A DNA stretch of 37,562 bases, taken from Chitinophagales bacterium (GTDB lineage: Bacteria > Bacteroidota > Bacteroidia > Chitinophagales > Chitinophagaceae). Below the pieces are notes generated by a model, which worked only from the letters and a program-made list of their open reading frames with translations, had not been told where the DNA came from and did not search any database. Below, in pieces: positions 15,869-24,489 of this stretch (within the stretch, counting starts at the first letter, position 1; every line of letters begins with the position of its first letter). The DNA is taken from contig JAAFJB010000026.1 in NCBI GenBank assembly GCA_013297995.1, positions 1-37,562 on the forward strand. The letters are read 5' to 3'. Made by a program: the position numbers and the translations under genes.

Positions 15869-17632
15869 TTATAAGTAATGGAACCATTGTTTGTTCACAT
15901 CCCATCTTTCAAACTCTTTGGCTACTTCTGATAAGAAACTGGCACCAATACTACCATCTACAATTCTATGATCGTAGCTGAGCGATAAATACATCATGTG
16001 ACGAATGGCAATGGTATCACCTTCTGGTGTTTCTATTACCATCGGACGCTTCTTAATTATACCCACCGCCATAATGGCCACCTGAGGCATATTAATGATT
16101 GGAGTTCCCATCAAGCTACCGAAGCTACCTACATTAGTAAGTGTGAAGGTTCCGCCAGTGGTATCTTCTGGCTTTAAGCGACCGTTTCTGGCTGCATCAG
16201 CAAGAGAATTTACTGCCTTGCTTAGTCCCACTATATTCATCTGATCCGCTCCTTTAATAACGGGTACAATCAAATTGCCAGAGGGTAATGCAGTGGCCAT
16301 GCCGATATTAATATCTTTTTTTAGTATGATTTTATCACCATCTAATGAACAGTTGATATACGGGAAACGCTTAATTACGCTGGCAATACATTCTATAAAC
16401 AAGGGTGTGAAAGTAAGTTTGGTACTTTCTCTTTGTTCAAATTCTTTCTTTACTTTTTCTCTCCATAAAACCATATTGGTAACATCTGCTTCGGCAAAGC
16501 TGGTAACATGGGGACTGGTATGTTTGCTCTCAACCATATGTTTGGCAATGAGCTTACGCATACGATCCATCTCAACTATTTCGGTGGCTCCAGTTAATAC
16601 AATAGCCGAAGGGTCGGGGATGATTCCAGATGGCTTTATTACTGTATTGGCAACAGGTAAACTGGTTGCGGCATATAAAGGAGTTGACTTAGTAATAGGG
16701 GTGGGTGCAATTTCTGTGGGTGCGTTATAGAAAGGTGCTGTTTGTACTGCTGCCATGATAGGAGCAGTGGGTGGAGCAGGCATATTTATTGGCTCAGGAA
16801 TCGTAACTGGTACGGCCGCAATTGCAGGTGTTGTTTCGGCTATTGGTGTAGCTACCTGTGGTGGTATTGCTGCCTCAACTATTGGTTTAATAGTGCTAGG
16901 TATTGGCACTGCTTCAGGAACCACAGCCGCCGCCGCCGGAGTAATAATTGGTTCTGCAACAACTGGTATCGGTTGTGGTGCTATATATACTGGTTGTTGT
17001 GTTGCAGGTTGATATACAGGAATTCTTCCTGCTTTTTTATCTACAACATATTGCAAAATATCTTTTTTAGAAACACGGTTGTCGTTGCCAGTGCCCGGAA
17101 TCCGCTCTAATTCACTCAAACTAATACCTTCACTATTGGCAATATTTAAAACCAAGGGCGAATAAAATCTATTCGAAGCTGGCTTTGCCATTAATTCAAT
17201 CACAGGGGCTGCAGAAGGCGTATATGGAACTTCGGGTATAGATGGTGCAGATATTCCAACCACAGATGCTGTTGGAGTTGGTATGATGGGCGCTTCAACA
17301 ATTGGGGAAGGTGTAGACACCGCCGCTACTGCAGTTGGTATAGCTATTTGAGCTAGGGGAGTAGGGCTTTGTGCAATGGTTGCAGCTGCACTGATTACTT
17401 CAATACGAGCAATTACAGTACCTATGGGTACAATATCATTTACATTAAATAAAATTTCTTTAATGATGCCTTCGTATGTGGACGGAACTTCACTGTCAAC
17501 CTTGTCAGTCGCAATGTCTAATACAGTCTCATCAATCTTAACAAAGTCGCCAACATTCTTATACCATTTAAGAATGGTTGCTTCCATAATACTTTCGCCC
17601 AATTTGGGCATTACCAATTCAGCTATTGCCAT
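15869..17632 (-). CDS. 2-oxo acid dehydrogenase complex E2 (dihydrolipoyl acyltransferase)
   Basis: Core subunit of a 2-oxo acid dehydrogenase complex: it carries acyl groups on lipoyl-lysine and passes them to CoA. In the 587-residue product, residues 1-80 are a lipoyl domain with the modified lysine in TDKVD (Lys44). About 155-200 is the E3-binding domain (YSPLVLNIANSEGI to SKKDILQYVV). About 350-587 is the catalytic domain, ending in DHRIVDG with catalytic His555. The linkers are rich in Ala, Pro and Ile. The second, about residues 203-345, is far longer than usual. No E1 or E3 gene is adjacent, so pyruvate, branched-chain or 2-oxoglutarate specificity cannot be settled. It has its own promoter candidate upstream. 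Confidence 0.93.
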   Translation of the reverse strand: MAIAELVMPKLGESIMEATILKWYKNVGDFVKIDETVLDIATDKVDSEVPSTYEGIIKEILFNVNDIVPIGTVIARIEVISAAATIAQSPTPLAQIAIPTAVAAVSTPSPIVEAPIIPTPTASVVGISAPSIPEVPYTPSAAPVIELMAKPASNRFYSPLVLNIANSEGISLSELERIPGTGNDNRVSKKDILQYVVDKKAGRIPVYQPATQQPVYIAPQPIPVVAEPIITPAAAAVVPEAVPIPSTIKPIVEAAIPPQVATPIAETTPAIAAVPVTIPEPINMPAPPTAPIMAAVQTAPFYNAPTEIAPTPITKSTPLYAATSLPVANTVIKPSGIIPDPSAIVLTGATEIVEMDRMRKLIAKHMVESKHTSPHVTSFAEADVTNMVLWREKVKKEFEQRESTKLTFTPLFIECIASVIKRFPYINCSLDGDKIILKKDINIGMATALPSGNLIVPVIKGADQMNIVGLSKAVNSLADAARNGRLKPEDTTGGTFTLTNVGSFGSLMGTPIINMPQVAIMAVGIIKKRPMVIETPEGDTIAIRHMMYLSLSYDHRIVDGSIGASFLSEVAKEFERWDVNKQWFHYL

Positions 17633-17720
17633 ACTGTACTACTGTTTAGAGTGGGTAATCTGGTATTTATTTGAACTGTTAGATAGTTTGAATTTGCATA
17701 TGCAATTCACTACTAATCAA

Positions 17721-17754
17721 CAAATATACTGCTCTATATACTATACTTGTTCAA
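17721..17754 (-). promoter_or_regulatory. Promoter candidate of the E2 gene, with a nearby palindrome
   Basis: The minus strand carries TATATTTG (17728-17721), an exact TAnnTTTG match, with TTG at 17754-17752 and a 23-base spacer. The start point would be near 17716, about 84 bases before the E2 ATG. Inside this leader lies a perfect 12-bp palindrome, TTGCATATGCAA (17694-17705), which could be an operator. The -33 box overlaps the end of cinA, so E2 may be both an independent unit and part of a cinA read-through transcript. Confidence 0.45.
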
Positions 17755-19010
17755 CTATTTTCCACAATGATACCCCTAAGCATATTGAGTGCATTGGTAG
17801 CAGTCAATTCAATATTCCGCCTTCTGTCAAATCTAAAATGAAATGATTTTGCTTGCACTTTCATTTTATCGGCCACGGCAACCCAAACCAATCCTACCAG
17901 TTTTTCATCGGTAGCTCCACCAGGCCCCATAATACCACTTACTGCAATGCCATAATCTGTCTGCATTAATTCCCTTACCTGTTTAGCCATTTGCAGTACT
18001 GTTTCCTCACTTACTGCCCCTACGGTTATAAGGGCTTCGTGGGGCACATTCAGTATGGTTTCTTTAATAATATTGGCATAGCTAACTATGGCGCCTTTAA
18101 AAAAAATAGAAGATCCGGGATGTATGCTGAGGAGGTGGGCTATATATCCGCCAGTACAACTTTCGGCAGTGGCTAGGGTTGCGTTTTTTTCTTTTAAAAG
18201 ATTCCCCACTACCACTTCCATGGGTTGGTCAATATCGGTTACCAAATAGGGAGCTACGGCTGTTTTAAATTGACTAAAATAATAGTCTAAATCTTTTTCC
18301 AACAGGCTTTCATCGTTGCTCCAAGCGGTGAGCCTTAAACGAACCATACCATAATTGGGCAAGTAGGCCAACTTAATATGTAAGGGCAATTGCTGCTCTA
18401 TATCTTTTATTAATTCTGCCAAAAATGATTCTCCAATACCCGCAGTTAGTAAGGTTCTATGTTGAATATATCCGGTATTGAATTTTTTAGGAATCAGTGG
18501 AATTACATGGTGTTCCATAATCCATTTCATTTCATGGGGCACGCCAGGCATGGCAATAAAAATTACGCCATCCTGCTCAAACAACATACCCGGTGCGGTA
18601 CCTCTTTCGTTTTTTAGCACAGTGCAAGTATCTGGCACTTCGGCTTGTTTGGCGTTGCGCTCAATCATAGGTCTTTTCAGCACCTGTTCAAAAATATGGG
18701 TTATATGATCTAAGGTTGGTTGATGCACCACCATCTTACCCTTAAAATAATCGCACAACAATGGCTTGGTAATATCATCGGCGGTAGGTCCTAGTCCCCC
18801 TGTTAATAATACAATAGATGCTTGCTGTTTTGCCTCATCAAGTGCATGAATAATGTCGCTGCGCGTGTCTCCAACTGCCACGCGTTGTTTTACAGCTACC
18901 CCTATTTTATTCAATTCCTGTGCAATCCAGCTGCTATTGGTATCAATTACTTGTCCTATTAACAATTCATCACCAATGGTGATGATAGAAGCATATATTT
19001 TTTGGTTCAT
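17751..19010 (-). CDS. cinA: CinA family protein: pyrophosphatase-like domain plus nicotinamide-nucleotide amidohydrolase
   Basis: Two-domain pyridine-nucleotide recycling enzyme of 419 residues. The N-terminal MoaB/CinA-like domain (about 5-170) has GDELLIGQVIDTNSSWIA and TGGLGPTADD (70-79); in the family it acts on ADP-ribose or related nucleotides. The C-terminal amidohydrolase domain (about 262-415) has TAESCTGG (281-288) and SGIMGPGGATDEKLVGLV; it deamidates nicotinamide mononucleotide to nicotinate mononucleotide. The ATG at 19010 gives the usual MNQKIYASIITIGDELL start. It lies 37 bases after the thioesterase gene on the same strand, so both probably use the promoter at 19490-19522. 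Confidence 0.95.
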   Translation of the reverse strand: MNQKIYASIITIGDELLIGQVIDTNSSWIAQELNKIGVAVKQRVAVGDTRSDIIHALDEAKQQASIVLLTGGLGPTADDITKPLLCDYFKGKMVVHQPTLDHITHIFEQVLKRPMIERNAKQAEVPDTCTVLKNERGTAPGMLFEQDGVIFIAMPGVPHEMKWIMEHHVIPLIPKKFNTGYIQHRTLLTAGIGESFLAELIKDIEQQLPLHIKLAYLPNYGMVRLRLTAWSNDESLLEKDLDYYFSQFKTAVAPYLVTDIDQPMEVVVGNLLKEKNATLATAESCTGGYIAHLLSIHPGSSIFFKGAIVSYANIIKETILNVPHEALITVGAVSEETVLQMAKQVRELMQTDYGIAVSGIMGPGGATDEKLVGLVWVAVADKMKVQAKSFHFRFDRRRNIELTATNALNMLRGIIVENS

Positions 19011-19047
19011 AATATTGGTTTGTTTGTAAAATTACCTCCTAATTATT

Positions 19048-19473
19048 TTAGCTCGAATGATTAGCTGTAAAAAAGGGGGTTAACGACAACTTTAAATCTT
19101 CGGGCATATCAGTTCTTTTACCAGTAGCAACACTCATAAAATAAAGGGTTACTTTACCTGTAGTAAGTAATTTGTTTTTTTCATTGTACACTTCGTGATG
19201 AAAAATAATTTCGTGCGCCGCAGGCAACTCTTTTAATAGGGTTTTGATGGTAATTAATTCATCGTACTGGGCAGGTCTGAGAAACTTCACTTCCATTTTC
19301 ACCACTGGCATACGAATGCCTATTTCTTCCATCTTTTTATAGGTAAATCCCAGCGATCGAATCCATTCTGCCCTTCCTACTTCAAAATATTGCGCGTAAT
19401 TGCCGTAATAAACAATATTCATTTGATCGGTTTCTGCGTACCTTACCCTTACTGTGGTATCGTATTCGTACAT
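19048..19473 (-). CDS. Acyl-CoA thioesterase, hot-dog fold (YbgC / 4-hydroxybenzoyl-CoA thioesterase-like)
   Basis: Predicted cytoplasmic acyl-CoA thioesterase of 141 residues. The N-terminal pattern VRYAETDQMNIVYYGNYAQYFEVGRAEW is the hot-dog thioesterase signature, with the catalytic acid region in ETDQM; PVVKMEVKFLRPAQYDELI follows as usual. The ATG at 19473 is preferred over a GTG at 19479 because it gives the common MYEYDTTVRVRY start and leaves a short leader from a strong promoter. The natural acyl-CoA is unknown. It is probably co-transcribed with cinA. Confidence 0.9.
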   Translation of the reverse strand: MYEYDTTVRVRYAETDQMNIVYYGNYAQYFEVGRAEWIRSLGFTYKKMEEIGIRMPVVKMEVKFLRPAQYDELITIKTLLKELPAAHEIIFHHEVYNEKNKLLTTGKVTLYFMSVATGKRTDMPEDLKLSLTPFFTANHSS

Positions 19474-19489
19474 ATTCACTATTTGTTGA

Positions 19490-19522
19490 CAAACTTACAA
19501 CCTTATCCTGTTTTTCCACAAA
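19490..19522 (-). promoter_or_regulatory. Promoter of the thioesterase-cinA unit
   Basis: On the minus strand TTTG (19522-19519), a 21-base spacer and TAAGTTTG (19497-19490) fit the Bacteroidota TTTG / TAnnTTTG promoter very well. This is the best match in the window. The start point would be near 19485, about 12 bases before the ATG at 19473. Confidence 0.65.
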
Positions 19523-19580
19523 GCACTGCTTTATTCCAATCTACACTACTCTAGGATTATCTTTAACAAGGCTTTGCCAC

Positions 19581-19608
19581 TTTGTTTGGATAAATAAAAA
19601 AACCTTTG
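19581..19608 (+). promoter_or_regulatory. Possible promoter of the TPR/barrel/HU-like operon
   Basis: TTTGTTTG (19581-19588) and AACCTTTG (19601-19608) resemble the -33 and -7 boxes, with one mismatch in the latter and a spacer that is short (16 bases from the first TTTG). The start would be near 19613, about 16 bases before the ATG at 19629. It is divergent from the thioesterase promoter. Confidence 0.35.
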
Positions 19609-19628
19609 TACTCAATTATTTCCTGCCC

Positions 19629-22600
19629 ATGCGTTGTTCCCTTATTCCTATAACGTTTTTTTTACTGATTGGTTTTGCTCCATCTGTTACTGGGCAGTTC
19701 ACGCTTTTGAACAACGATCCAGATGCATCATTTAAGCAAGCCAAGGTTTTATACCAACAAGGGCAGCTAAGTCTCGCCTATCCTGTATTTAAGCAATTGT
19801 ATAACCTTGGTATGGCGAATGGGAATATGCCCGTGCAGTTGACGTTAGAGAATAAGTATTATTATATTATTGCCGCACTGGATCTTGACGAAACTGGCGT
19901 TGAAGAGCTGGCCAATTCTTATATTGATGCATCAGAAAGCATTGCACAAGCTCAAAAGCTGGCTTTTCATCTTGGTGAATACTATTACCGTAAGCAGGCA
20001 TTTGAAGAGGCACTTTCAGCTTACGAAAAAACCAATATTGCCAATTTAAACAATCTTCAGATTGCCAATATGAAATTTCACCAAGGCTATGCTTATTTCG
20101 TATCAAAAAAATTTGAAAAAGCATTGCCACTTTTCAACAGTATTCGTCAATTGCCCAATCACCCCAACTATAAAGACGCCAATTATTATTACGGTTTTCT
20201 TGAGTTCAATAATAAAAAGTTTGGATCAGCCATTGAATCGTTTTTAATTGCTGAGAAAGATCCCGACTATCAAATGGTGGTTCCTTTCTATTTGGTTGAA
20301 TTGTATTATTTCACCGGTGAAAAAGAAAAAGCGTTGACTTACGGTGAGCAAGCTATACAGCGCACGGGACAGTATTATGATTTGCAATTGAAACAATTGG
20401 TAGGTCATATATTTTTTGAACAACGCAAATTTTCTAAAGCACTTCCTTACCTAGAATCCTTTGTAGATGCTAAAAACAAAGTGAGGCGGGAAGATTTGTA
20501 TGAATTATCGTATTGTTATTATGAAGCAAAAAAATGGACAAAAGCCATTGAAGGATTTAAGCAGATTGGGGGTGCAAATGACTCATTGGAACAAAACAGC
20601 ATGTATTTATTAGCAGATGCCTATTTAAAAACAAGCGATTTACAAAATGCCCGAAATGCTTTTCAGTTTTGCGCGGCTAATAACAGCAATAAAGTACAAA
20701 AAGAGGTATCGGCTTTTCATTATGCCAAACTATCTTATGACCTTAGTTATTTTGATATTGCTGCAAAATCATTACAGCAGTTTTTAAATGGTTACCCAGC
20801 TTCTGCCTACCAAATGGAAGCAAAGGAATTATTCATCAGCACATTGGCTAATACCAATAATTACAAAGATGCGCTAACCATTTATGCTCAACTTGGGAAT
20901 TCCCGTTCAGAAAATGCGTTGAAGATTTATCCGCGGCTCCTTTATGGTAGGGTTGTTGAGTTGATTAACGACCAGTATATAACCGAAGCAGAACAACTAC
21001 TTAGTCAATTAATGGCAGCACCATATAATACAACCCAGTTGCCCTTGGCTAATTTTTGGAAAGCAGAGCTTGCATATCGTTCAGGAAAAACAGATCAAGC
21101 CATTGCTTACTTAATAGATTATTTAAAGTCGCCCGTTAGAAATGGAGAAGTAAATTCCTCCAATGCACGCTACAATCTGGCTTATTGTTACCTAAAAAAA
21201 GAAAATTATAAAGCTGCCAAAGAACAGTTTGAATTGGTGCATAAAAATGCGGCTAATAATTTGAACGATGTAGAAAAAGACGCAATATTGCGCAGCGCAG
21301 ATTGTTGGTTTATGTTGAAAGATTACAAAGCTGCATTGCCAATATATGAACAAGTAATTCAAAAGAATTGGCCGAATGCCGATTATGCACTTTACCAAAA
21401 AGCCATTATCAAAGGCGCACAGAATAAGTTACAAGAAAAACTAGTATTTCTAACACAGTTAGAAGCAGATTATCCAAAATCGGCTATGCTGCCACAGAGC
21501 TATATTGAAATTGCCAATACATATCTTGCGGATGAGGATTTTGAAAAATCACTCCCTCCATTGTACAAAGTAGTCAACAACAATAAAGCCATTGCCTTGC
21601 ATCCACAAGCCTATCAGAAATTAGGTATTGCTTTGTTTAACCTCAATAAAAATGATGCTTCTCTAGATCAGTTTAAAATATTGGTAAAGCAGTTTCCCAA
21701 TAGCGCAGAAAGCGAGGGCGCAATTGATTATATCCGAAATATTTTTGTAGAAAAACAACAGCCCGCTGCCTATATTGATTTTATGAATAACAATGGCCAA
21801 TCTATTGGCATAAACGAAGCAGATTCTATTACTTATCGCTCTGCCATGATTCGCTATGAGGCAAAAGATAACCTAGGCGCAGAGTCGGGCTTTACAGAAT
21901 ATGTACTCAAATATCCGAATGGGAAATATGCTATTGAAGCCAATTATTTTCTGGCAGAAGTAAATATTGTTCAACAGAAACCACAATCTGCTTTGCCTTT
22001 TTATACGGCTGTAGCAAGTAAGGCTCCCAATAAATATGCAGAGAGAAGTTCATTACAAGCTGCTCGTATTTATTATTTTGACCTGCAAGATTATACCCGT
22101 GCTGCTGAATATTTTGCGTTATTGAAACAAAATGCTTTGCAGCAAGAAAATAAGTTAGAAGCCATGCGGGGATTGCTTCGTTGTAAGTTTAAAACCCAGC
22201 AGTGGGCCGAAGCAGCTCCCAATGCCGCTGAATTATTGTTACAAAAAGGAATTGCAGCAGACGATCAACTCATGGCTGGTTTTGTAATTGCTAGAAATGA
22301 ACAATTGGCCAATAATTACCCTACGGCACTAGCTGCCTATCAGTTGCTGCTTAACAAAGGAAAGTCTGCAATAACGGCTGAAGCTCAATATAGGATTGCA
22401 GAATTACAGTTTCAATTGAATAAGTTGGCGGAAGCTGAAAAATCATGTTTTGAAGTGATTAAAAAATTCGCATCTTATGATTTATGGGTAACCAAAAGCT
22501 ATATTCTGGTAGGGGATATCTATTTTAAGCAAGGAGATTATTTTAATGCCGAAGCTACTTTTAAAAGTGTAGCTGAAAATGCAATAATCCCTATTTTAAA

Positions 22601-22667
22601 ACAGGAAGCTGCTGATAAATTGGCAGAAACTATTAAGGTAAAAGAGAAAAATAATAAAGTTCAATAG
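19629..22667 (+). CDS. Large periplasmic TPR-repeat protein
   Basis: The 1012-residue product has a signal peptide (MRCSLIPITFFLLIGFAPSVTG, then QFTLLN). Nearly the whole rest is tetratricopeptide-type helix pairs, with repeated patterns such as YYRKQAFEEALSAYEK, ARNAFQFCAANN, YKAAKEQFELVHKNA, QKLGIALFNLNKNDASLDQF and AQYRIAELQFQLNKLAEAE. There is no catalytic domain, and the end is lysine-rich. Such proteins act as protein-protein scaffolds. It starts a same-strand run with only 20 bases before the barrel gene, then a membrane-anchored HU-like gene, which suggests a complex spanning the envelope. The exact role is unknown. It is probably periplasmic or attached to the outer membrane; no lipobox is seen. 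Confidence 0.9.
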   Translation: MRCSLIPITFFLLIGFAPSVTGQFTLLNNDPDASFKQAKVLYQQGQLSLAYPVFKQLYNLGMANGNMPVQLTLENKYYYIIAALDLDETGVEELANSYIDASESIAQAQKLAFHLGEYYYRKQAFEEALSAYEKTNIANLNNLQIANMKFHQGYAYFVSKKFEKALPLFNSIRQLPNHPNYKDANYYYGFLEFNNKKFGSAIESFLIAEKDPDYQMVVPFYLVELYYFTGEKEKALTYGEQAIQRTGQYYDLQLKQLVGHIFFEQRKFSKALPYLESFVDAKNKVRREDLYELSYCYYEAKKWTKAIEGFKQIGGANDSLEQNSMYLLADAYLKTSDLQNARNAFQFCAANNSNKVQKEVSAFHYAKLSYDLSYFDIAAKSLQQFLNGYPASAYQMEAKELFISTLANTNNYKDALTIYAQLGNSRSENALKIYPRLLYGRVVELINDQYITEAEQLLSQLMAAPYNTTQLPLANFWKAELAYRSGKTDQAIAYLIDYLKSPVRNGEVNSSNARYNLAYCYLKKENYKAAKEQFELVHKNAANNLNDVEKDAILRSADCWFMLKDYKAALPIYEQVIQKNWPNADYALYQKAIIKGAQNKLQEKLVFLTQLEADYPKSAMLPQSYIEIANTYLADEDFEKSLPPLYKVVNNNKAIALHPQAYQKLGIALFNLNKNDASLDQFKILVKQFPNSAESEGAIDYIRNIFVEKQQPAAYIDFMNNNGQSIGINEADSITYRSAMIRYEAKDNLGAESGFTEYVLKYPNGKYAIEANYFLAEVNIVQQKPQSALPFYTAVASKAPNKYAERSSLQAARIYYFDLQDYTRAAEYFALLKQNALQQENKLEAMRGLLRCKFKTQQWAEAAPNAAELLLQKGIAADDQLMAGFVIARNEQLANNYPTALAAYQLLLNKGKSAITAEAQYRIAELQFQLNKLAEAEKSCFEVIKKFASYDLWVTKSYILVGDIYFKQGDYFNAEATFKSVAENAIIPILKQEAADKLAETIKVKEKNNKVQ

Positions 22668-22687
22668 ACCAATAAAGCTACTCACTC

Positions 22688-24478
22688 ATGTACAAATATT
22701 TAAAAATAGGTTGTTGGTTATTGTGTTTAGTCTGCCTAAGCCATACAGTGGATGCGCAGAAAAAAAAGCGTGCAAAAAAAACAACCAAACAGGCTATAGC
22801 ACCAAAAAGTAAAAAGCAAGTAAAAAAACTAGTTTCTAAAGTGGCTACCCGCAAAGCGCGTATAAGTGTACCCAAACAGGAACCTAATCTCAGCAATACA
22901 TTCAATACACCAAGCTCTATTGATACAGCGGGTAATAGAACGGTGGTAATTACGTCCTCCTTCAAACCATCGCTTCAGTATGCCGCTAAAATTAATTTTA
23001 CGGCAGCGTCTGCTATCACAGATTCTAGTAAGTTGTTATTGAATTATAAAATACCATCGTCTAACCTATTCTTCTCCTATCAACCAATACCGGTGAGTCC
23101 CTTAGCTATGCCAGTTGACTCAGCTTTGCCTTGGAAAAACAACCATCGGTTGAAACTGGGAGCTGGAAATTTCAGTGGATTTTTAGCAGAAGGCAGGTTT
23201 TCTTTTGGGGACGGTAAGAAGTCAATTACGAACCTAAAAACCGATTTCTTACATGCTTCTGGTGCCCGCTTTGCACAACAAACGCATCGGTTTGGGTTGG
23301 ATATTACCTCCATATTAAATACGGAAAATGATTTGGAATTTACAACCCACGCCTATTTTAATACCAATACCATGTATCGCTACGGCTACCAGCCTGAAAC
23401 ATTGGTCTATAGCAAAGACCAGTTGCTGCTTGTGTACAATTCGGTGGGAATAGAAACTGCCGTAAAAAATAAAACTATCACGGCCACAGGAATTAATTAT
23501 AATCCTTCAATAGCGTATTATCGGTTTACCAATAATGTAAGCAGTAGCGAAAATAATATTGTGCTGAAACTTCCAATGGAAAAAATATTCACTAAAATAT
23601 TTTTGTTCAAATTGGCATTAACCGCCGATCTGGCTGGTTTAAAAACACCTATTACAAATATCAACAATCATTTGTTTGTGGTAAACCCCGCTATTGTATT
23701 TAATACCCCAAATGTTAAAATGAACCTTGGTATTAAGCCGGGATGGGATAATAGCAACTATACAATGTTGCCCGATATACGAATAGAATCAGTTATTCCC
23801 AGCACCGCTTTGTCGGTTGAATTGGGATGGGTAGGTAATTTTGTAAAAAATGGGTTTCGAAGCATAGCTGCATTTAATCCATGGATTGGCAACCTAAATA
23901 CAATGGCTAATACCAGCATAACGGAGCAATTTGTTGGTATAAAAGGAGGTAAAGCCAATCATTTATCCTTCAATGGAAAATTTGCTTACCAGCAGATTAA
24001 TAACCAGTTTTTATTTGTGAATGAGGCTGGAGATGGGAAAAATTTCACGACCATTTTTGAGCCTGAGCTGAAAACCATAAAACTTACAGGTGAGTTGAAT
24101 TATGCTGTACAGGATAATTTTTCTGTGTTAGCTTCCGCTGCGTTTACGCAGTTCAATCAACTTTCAAAAGAGACCCATGCATGGGGATTGGTGCCTTTTG
24201 AAGCTACCGCTGGAATGCAGTGGAAACCCTTGAATGATTTGCAGGTGAAGGCCGACTTATTCTATAGGGCTGGCTCTTTATATCAAAATGCAGCTCTTGA
24301 GGCCAAAAGATTATCTGCTGCAATTGATATGAATCTGGGAATCGAATTCAGTCTCAAACCTAAACTGAATTTGTGGCTTCAACTGAACAATCTTTTTAAT
24401 AATTTATACCAACGCTGGAACCAGTTTCCCGTTTTTGGTTTCAATGTTATGGGAGGAGTTGTATATTCGTTCCAATAA
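22688..24478 (+). CDS. Outer-membrane beta-barrel protein (TonB-receptor-like, no plug) with a lysine-rich N-terminal segment
   Basis: The 596-residue product has a signal peptide (MYKYLKIGCWLLCLVCLSHTVDA, then Gln). The first 40 mature residues hold 17 Lys or Arg (runs KKKR, KK, SKK, KK), an unusual feature. The remainder is strand-rich, with alternating hydrophobic and polar residues, repeated LNLWLQLNNLFNNLYQRW-like strands near the end and a C-terminal aromatic GVVYSFQ, all fitting an outer-membrane barrel of the kind often annotated as TonB-dependent receptor. I see no plug domain and no clear TonB box. It sits between the TPR scaffold and the HU-like membrane protein and is probably co-expressed. 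The substrate is unknown. Confidence 0.82.
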   Translation: MYKYLKIGCWLLCLVCLSHTVDAQKKKRAKKTTKQAIAPKSKKQVKKLVSKVATRKARISVPKQEPNLSNTFNTPSSIDTAGNRTVVITSSFKPSLQYAAKINFTAASAITDSSKLLLNYKIPSSNLFFSYQPIPVSPLAMPVDSALPWKNNHRLKLGAGNFSGFLAEGRFSFGDGKKSITNLKTDFLHASGARFAQQTHRFGLDITSILNTENDLEFTTHAYFNTNTMYRYGYQPETLVYSKDQLLLVYNSVGIETAVKNKTITATGINYNPSIAYYRFTNNVSSSENNIVLKLPMEKIFTKIFLFKLALTADLAGLKTPITNINNHLFVVNPAIVFNTPNVKMNLGIKPGWDNSNYTMLPDIRIESVIPSTALSVELGWVGNFVKNGFRSIAAFNPWIGNLNTMANTSITEQFVGIKGGKANHLSFNGKFAYQQINNQFLFVNEAGDGKNFTTIFEPELKTIKLTGELNYAVQDNFSVLASAAFTQFNQLSKETHAWGLVPFEATAGMQWKPLNDLQVKADLFYRAGSLYQNAALEAKRLSAAIDMNLGIEFSLKPKLNLWLQLNNLFNNLYQRWNQFPVFGFNVMGGVVYSFQ

Positions 24479-24489
24479 ATGAGTTGAAC

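Noticed and set aside
16742..17110. Long open frames opposite the E2 gene
   Set aside because: They are Trp/Cys/Arg- or Gly/Ile-rich shadows of the low-complexity Ala/Pro linker codons.
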